Shown here piece after piece: positions 62,056 to 64,000 of a stretch of 64,000 nucleotides of DNA (its first letter is position 1; every line of letters begins with the position of its first letter). This DNA comes from Halomarina halobia (lineage in GTDB: Archaea; Halobacteriota; Halobacteria; Halobacteriales; Haloarculaceae), in assembly GCF_029338575.1 (NCBI RefSeq), contig NZ_CP119992.1, positions 1,240,001 to 1,304,000 of the forward strand. Reading direction: 5' to 3'. The notes under the pieces are model-generated. The model searched no databases. It had not been told where the DNA came from and was given only the letters and a program-made list of their open reading frames with translations. A program made the translations under genes and the position numbers.

Positions 62056-62726
62056 GTGCTCTCGGGGTCGCTCAGGGGATCAAGCCCCCCGACACACTCC
62101 CCGTAGCCGACGACCGTCCCCTCTTCCGGCGGGGCGATCTCAAGCTCAGCGGCCCCGCGTTCGATCTCCTCGGCGGTGGTCCCGGTCGCCTCGGCGAGGA
62201 CCTCGCTCAGCTCCTCGGGCGTGAGAACCTCGTTCTCGGCCGGAGCTTTGCGGCTCATACGTCCTTGTAGCGGCTCCGCTGTGATAAATGTGCGTGCAGA
62301 ATCGCCCCCGTCGGGAGACCATCGGGGCGGTCTGCCGGGCGGGCGACGCTCCTCGTAGACGTCACTGAAATAGTCAGCTTCGCGTCGGAGGTACTGGTCG
62401 CACCCGCGAACCACTATCCCCGGGTTCGACGGCAGCGGCGCGTGCCGGACCTGGAGGTGCACCGGCCGCTTCGAGCGCCGGGCAATATCGACGTGTAACC
62501 CCTCGCGATAGACGTCGTGGCCCTGAATCGACGTTTCGTTGTGGTCCATCCGAGCGATTGCCTCCCACCGTACCGGGTCCGTCACCGCCTGGTAATGGAG
62601 CGTCACGAGAAACCGCGGGATGTGACCCTGGTCGCGATCGAACCCGACGGTGATGTGACAGTCTGGACGACCAGGAGAGACGTGATACGCGACGTCGTAG
62701 CCCGTCGGACGTGAGGGAGCACTCAT
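62052..62726 (-). CDS. DUF7718-like protein with acidic C-terminal extension
   Basis: A 224-residue protein. Residues about 1-130 (YHVSPGRPDCHITVGFDRDQGHIPRFLVTLHYQ, YREGLHVDIARRSKRPVHLQVRH, RGCDQYLRREADYFSDVY) match a domain common on haloarchaeal plasmids (DUF7718 as I recall). From MSRKAPAENEVLTPEELSEVL on, the acidic tail could be a separate protein fused in frame. It begins 1 base after the stop of the winged-helix gene. Function unknown. Confidence 0.7.
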   Translation of the reverse strand: MSAPSRPTGYDVAYHVSPGRPDCHITVGFDRDQGHIPRFLVTLHYQAVTDPVRWEAIARMDHNETSIQGHDVYREGLHVDIARRSKRPVHLQVRHAPLPSNPGIVVRGCDQYLRREADYFSDVYEERRPPGRPPRWSPDGGDSARTFITAEPLQGRMSRKAPAENEVLTPEELSEVLAEATGTTAEEIERGAAELEIAPPEEGTVVGYGECVGGLDPLSDPEST

Positions 62727-62727
62727 C

Positions 62728-62985
62728 TCACTCGTCCGGAAGCTGCCATAGGCGGGCGTTTGCTACCTTCCGACTCGTGACCGACCCGTCGGATTCGAGC
62801 GCGCGGAGTTTCTTGTATGCCGTTTCGTAGGAACAGCCCACGTAGTCCGCGACGTCCTGGGTGCTCGCCATTCCGCCACTGTCCGCGACCGCGTCGAGGA
62901 ACTCGGCCGTGGGGTAGGTTTCAGAATACTGTCCGCTGTCCTCGTCGCGATCAGCACCGGGCATGTCCGAGACGTCGGCCACCAT
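62728..62985 (-). CDS. Winged-helix DNA-binding protein
   Basis: An 85-residue regulator. TYPTAEFLDAVADSGGMAST, QDVADYVGCSYETAYKKLRALESDGSVTSRKV and ARLWQLPDE form a clear winged helix. ATG 62985 is preferred; CATTATATTC about 22 bases upstream is a strong box A, giving an almost leaderless transcript. It is the first gene of a chain of four overlapping or abutting genes and probably regulates it. Confidence 0.8.
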   Translation of the reverse strand: MVADVSDMPGADRDEDSGQYSETYPTAEFLDAVADSGGMASTQDVADYVGCSYETAYKKLRALESDGSVTSRKVANARLWQLPDE

Positions 62986-63151
62986 TACGTATGAATATAA
63001 TGGCTTGCGCCTACTTAGTCCTTTACAGGTATCTTGAATGGAAACGCTTATGCCATTACATGTAAAAGTAATGGATAAGAACACCGGCCTCTCGGGGCGT
63101 TAGTTCGCCCGCGTGCAGGAACACGCGGGCCGGGTTCTGTAGGAGAAACCC

Positions 63152-63880
63152 ATGAACACGAACGCGACTACGGCAGAAGAACGTACCGACCTTGACCTGG
63201 AGCTTGACCCGCGCGACGTGCGCGCACTGACGGACTATCTCCTCGTCGTCGAGAACGCGCCGGACGTCTACTTGGTGTACGGCGAGGGTGGCGACGAGTA
63301 CACCGTCGACGCGCGGACGGGCGCCTGTACCTGCCCCGATCACGAGTACCGCGGCGTCACGTGCAAGCACGCCCGCCGGGTGGCCTTCGAGACCGGCGCG
63401 CGGGCGGTCCCCGCGTACGCTGACCGGGCGGCGATGGATCCGCTGCTGGTCGAGGCGCTCGAGGACGTGGAACGAGCGACGGCCGACGGCGAGACGAGTG
63501 CAGCGGTCGCGACGGACGGCGGTCACTCTATCATCGTCGCCGGCGATGACGGCGAGGTCCTCGAGGGCGAGGACGAGGGTGAGGGTGAGGGTGAGTACAC
63601 GTACCACCGCGAACCGGCCGCACAGGGCGGCTGTGAATACATTCGGTGCGAGGGGTGCCAGCGCGAGCTGCTCATCTCACTCGGCGGGCGGACGGTACTG
63701 TGCCACGCCGAGGGCTGTCCGATCGGGGACGGCGTGGAGACAGACGCGGACGCGGACGCGGACGAGGGTGAGGCTGAGGCTGAGACCGAGGCCGGGGAGG
63801 AGGACGCCCGCGAGCGCCCGATGCGGTCGGAACCAGCGGACTTCGGCGGCGGCGAGAGCACCGGGGTCCAATTCCTGTGA
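63152..63880 (+). CDS. SWIM zinc-finger protein
   Basis: A 242-residue acidic protein. The SWIM finger is CTCPDHEYRGVTCKHARRV (CxC...CxH) at about 67-85. A second Cys/His cluster, CEYIRCEGCQRELL with CHAEGC, is near 155-190 and the tail is Asp/Glu/Ala repeats. SWIM proteins bind DNA or partners in recombination and transposition; this type recurs in haloarchaeal plasmids and proviruses. It is coupled to a small CxxC protein by a GTGA overlap and diverges from the winged-helix gene. Confidence 0.85.
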   Translation: MNTNATTAEERTDLDLELDPRDVRALTDYLLVVENAPDVYLVYGEGGDEYTVDARTGACTCPDHEYRGVTCKHARRVAFETGARAVPAYADRAAMDPLLVEALEDVERATADGETSAAVATDGGHSIIVAGDDGEVLEGEDEGEGEGEYTYHREPAAQGGCEYIRCEGCQRELLISLGGRTVLCHAEGCPIGDGVETDADADADEGEAEAETEAGEEDARERPMRSEPADFGGGESTGVQFL

Positions 63881-63990
63881 TCGCGGCCTGCGATTCCTGT
63901 GGGCGGCTCACGACCGACGTCGAGCGCGTGCGCGTCGAGGGCGAGATTCGAGAGTACTGCCGGGCGTGTCGCAAGGAACGAGAGAGATAG
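63877..63990 (+). CDS. 37-residue zinc-ribbon miniprotein
   Basis: MIAACDSCGRLTTDVERVRV then EGEIREYCRACRKERER. Two CxxC pairs separated by about 20 residues make a minimal zinc ribbon. The GTG start overlaps the SWIM gene's TGA, so the two are co-translated. Such microproteins are frequent in haloarchaea and often regulatory. Confidence 0.7.
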   Translation: MIAACDSCGRLTTDVERVRVEGEIREYCRACRKERER

Positions 63991-64000
63991 GATAGCATAT

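Larger units (their letters stand above)
55393..64000. mobile_element. Integrated plasmid/provirus-like element (right end outside the window)
   Basis: The block starts with a tyrosine integrase reading toward the boundary and continues with RHH and winged-helix regulators, a ParB-like fragment, a SWIM zinc-finger protein, many miniproteins and a structured non-coding segment. Gene size, density of overlaps and mixed composition differ from the core genome to the left. No capsid, portal or VP4-like spike genes are seen inside the window, so whether it is a virus or a plasmid is open. Confidence 0.75.

Noticed and set aside
1..64000. CRISPR array or cas genes
   Set aside because: No regularly spaced direct repeats and no Cas-like proteins were seen.
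1..64000. Insertion-sequence transposase
   Set aside because: No transposase motifs (DDE, HUH or serine recombinase) were found; the only recombinase is the tyrosine integrase.

Overview
The window is a stretch of a haloarchaeal (class Halobacteria) chromosome. GC is very high. Predicted proteins are acidic, with near-universal G/C in codon third positions. Marker genes are archaeal: a TFB transcription factor, Lrp-type regulators, a fused gamma-alpha 2-oxoacid:ferredoxin oxidoreductase, Tat-dependent lipoproteins and several haloarchaea-type small proteins. Genes lie on both strands in short, tightly overlapping operons (ATGA and GTGA junctions), often with short or no leaders.

Left part (1-16.3 kb). 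A branched-chain amino acid type ABC transporter (livK-H-M-G-F, with livF cut by the window edge) is followed by a broken SDR gene and a CPD photolyase. Next come two superoxide dismutases of different lineages side by side. A small conserved protein coupled to an ATPase follows, then a metallo-beta-lactamase protein, a creatininase-family amidohydrolase and a cupin. A thyA-DHFR pair supplies the folate/thymidylate cycle. An AidB-like acyl-CoA dehydrogenase and a membrane-anchored HTH regulator close the section.

Middle part (16.4-54.6 kb). A tRNA-Glu(CTC) is followed by two partial copies of its own 3' end, which look like scars of old integrations. Then come transport and regulatory genes, porBA with an Lrp regulator, a DICT-domain protein, and an RND/MMPL exporter with a surface-domain partner. 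A lipid-degradation group (acyl-CoA dehydrogenase and acyl-CoA ligase) and an NCS2 nucleobase permease follow. An alcohol dehydrogenase lies beside an amidohydrolase-DUF59 pair. Further on are a formate/nitrite-transporter fused to two universal stress domains, an lrpA1-aspB3 type pair, and a type IV pilus ATPase with its membrane platform protein. A copper module follows (CopB-type ATPase plus Cys-rich copper-storage protein), and then TFB. Two genes in this section (a ZIP transporter and an Eis-like acetyltransferase) appear to have lost their centres.

Right part (about 55.4-64 kb, open at the window edge). This looks like an integrated plasmid or provirus. It has a tyrosine integrase facing the left boundary, with a tRNA-tail-like sequence just outside. 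It also has ribbon-helix-helix and winged-helix proteins, a ParB-like fragment, many tiny overlapping ORFs, a SWIM zinc-finger protein and a small CxxC protein. Within it lies a block of roughly 1.3 kb (about 59.3-60.6 kb) with no credible protein gene but a dense series of long, near-perfect stem-loops. Wobble pairs favour a plus-strand RNA. This candidate large structured non-coding RNA is the most interesting item in the window.

Product names come from motif recognition by eye; no searches were run.
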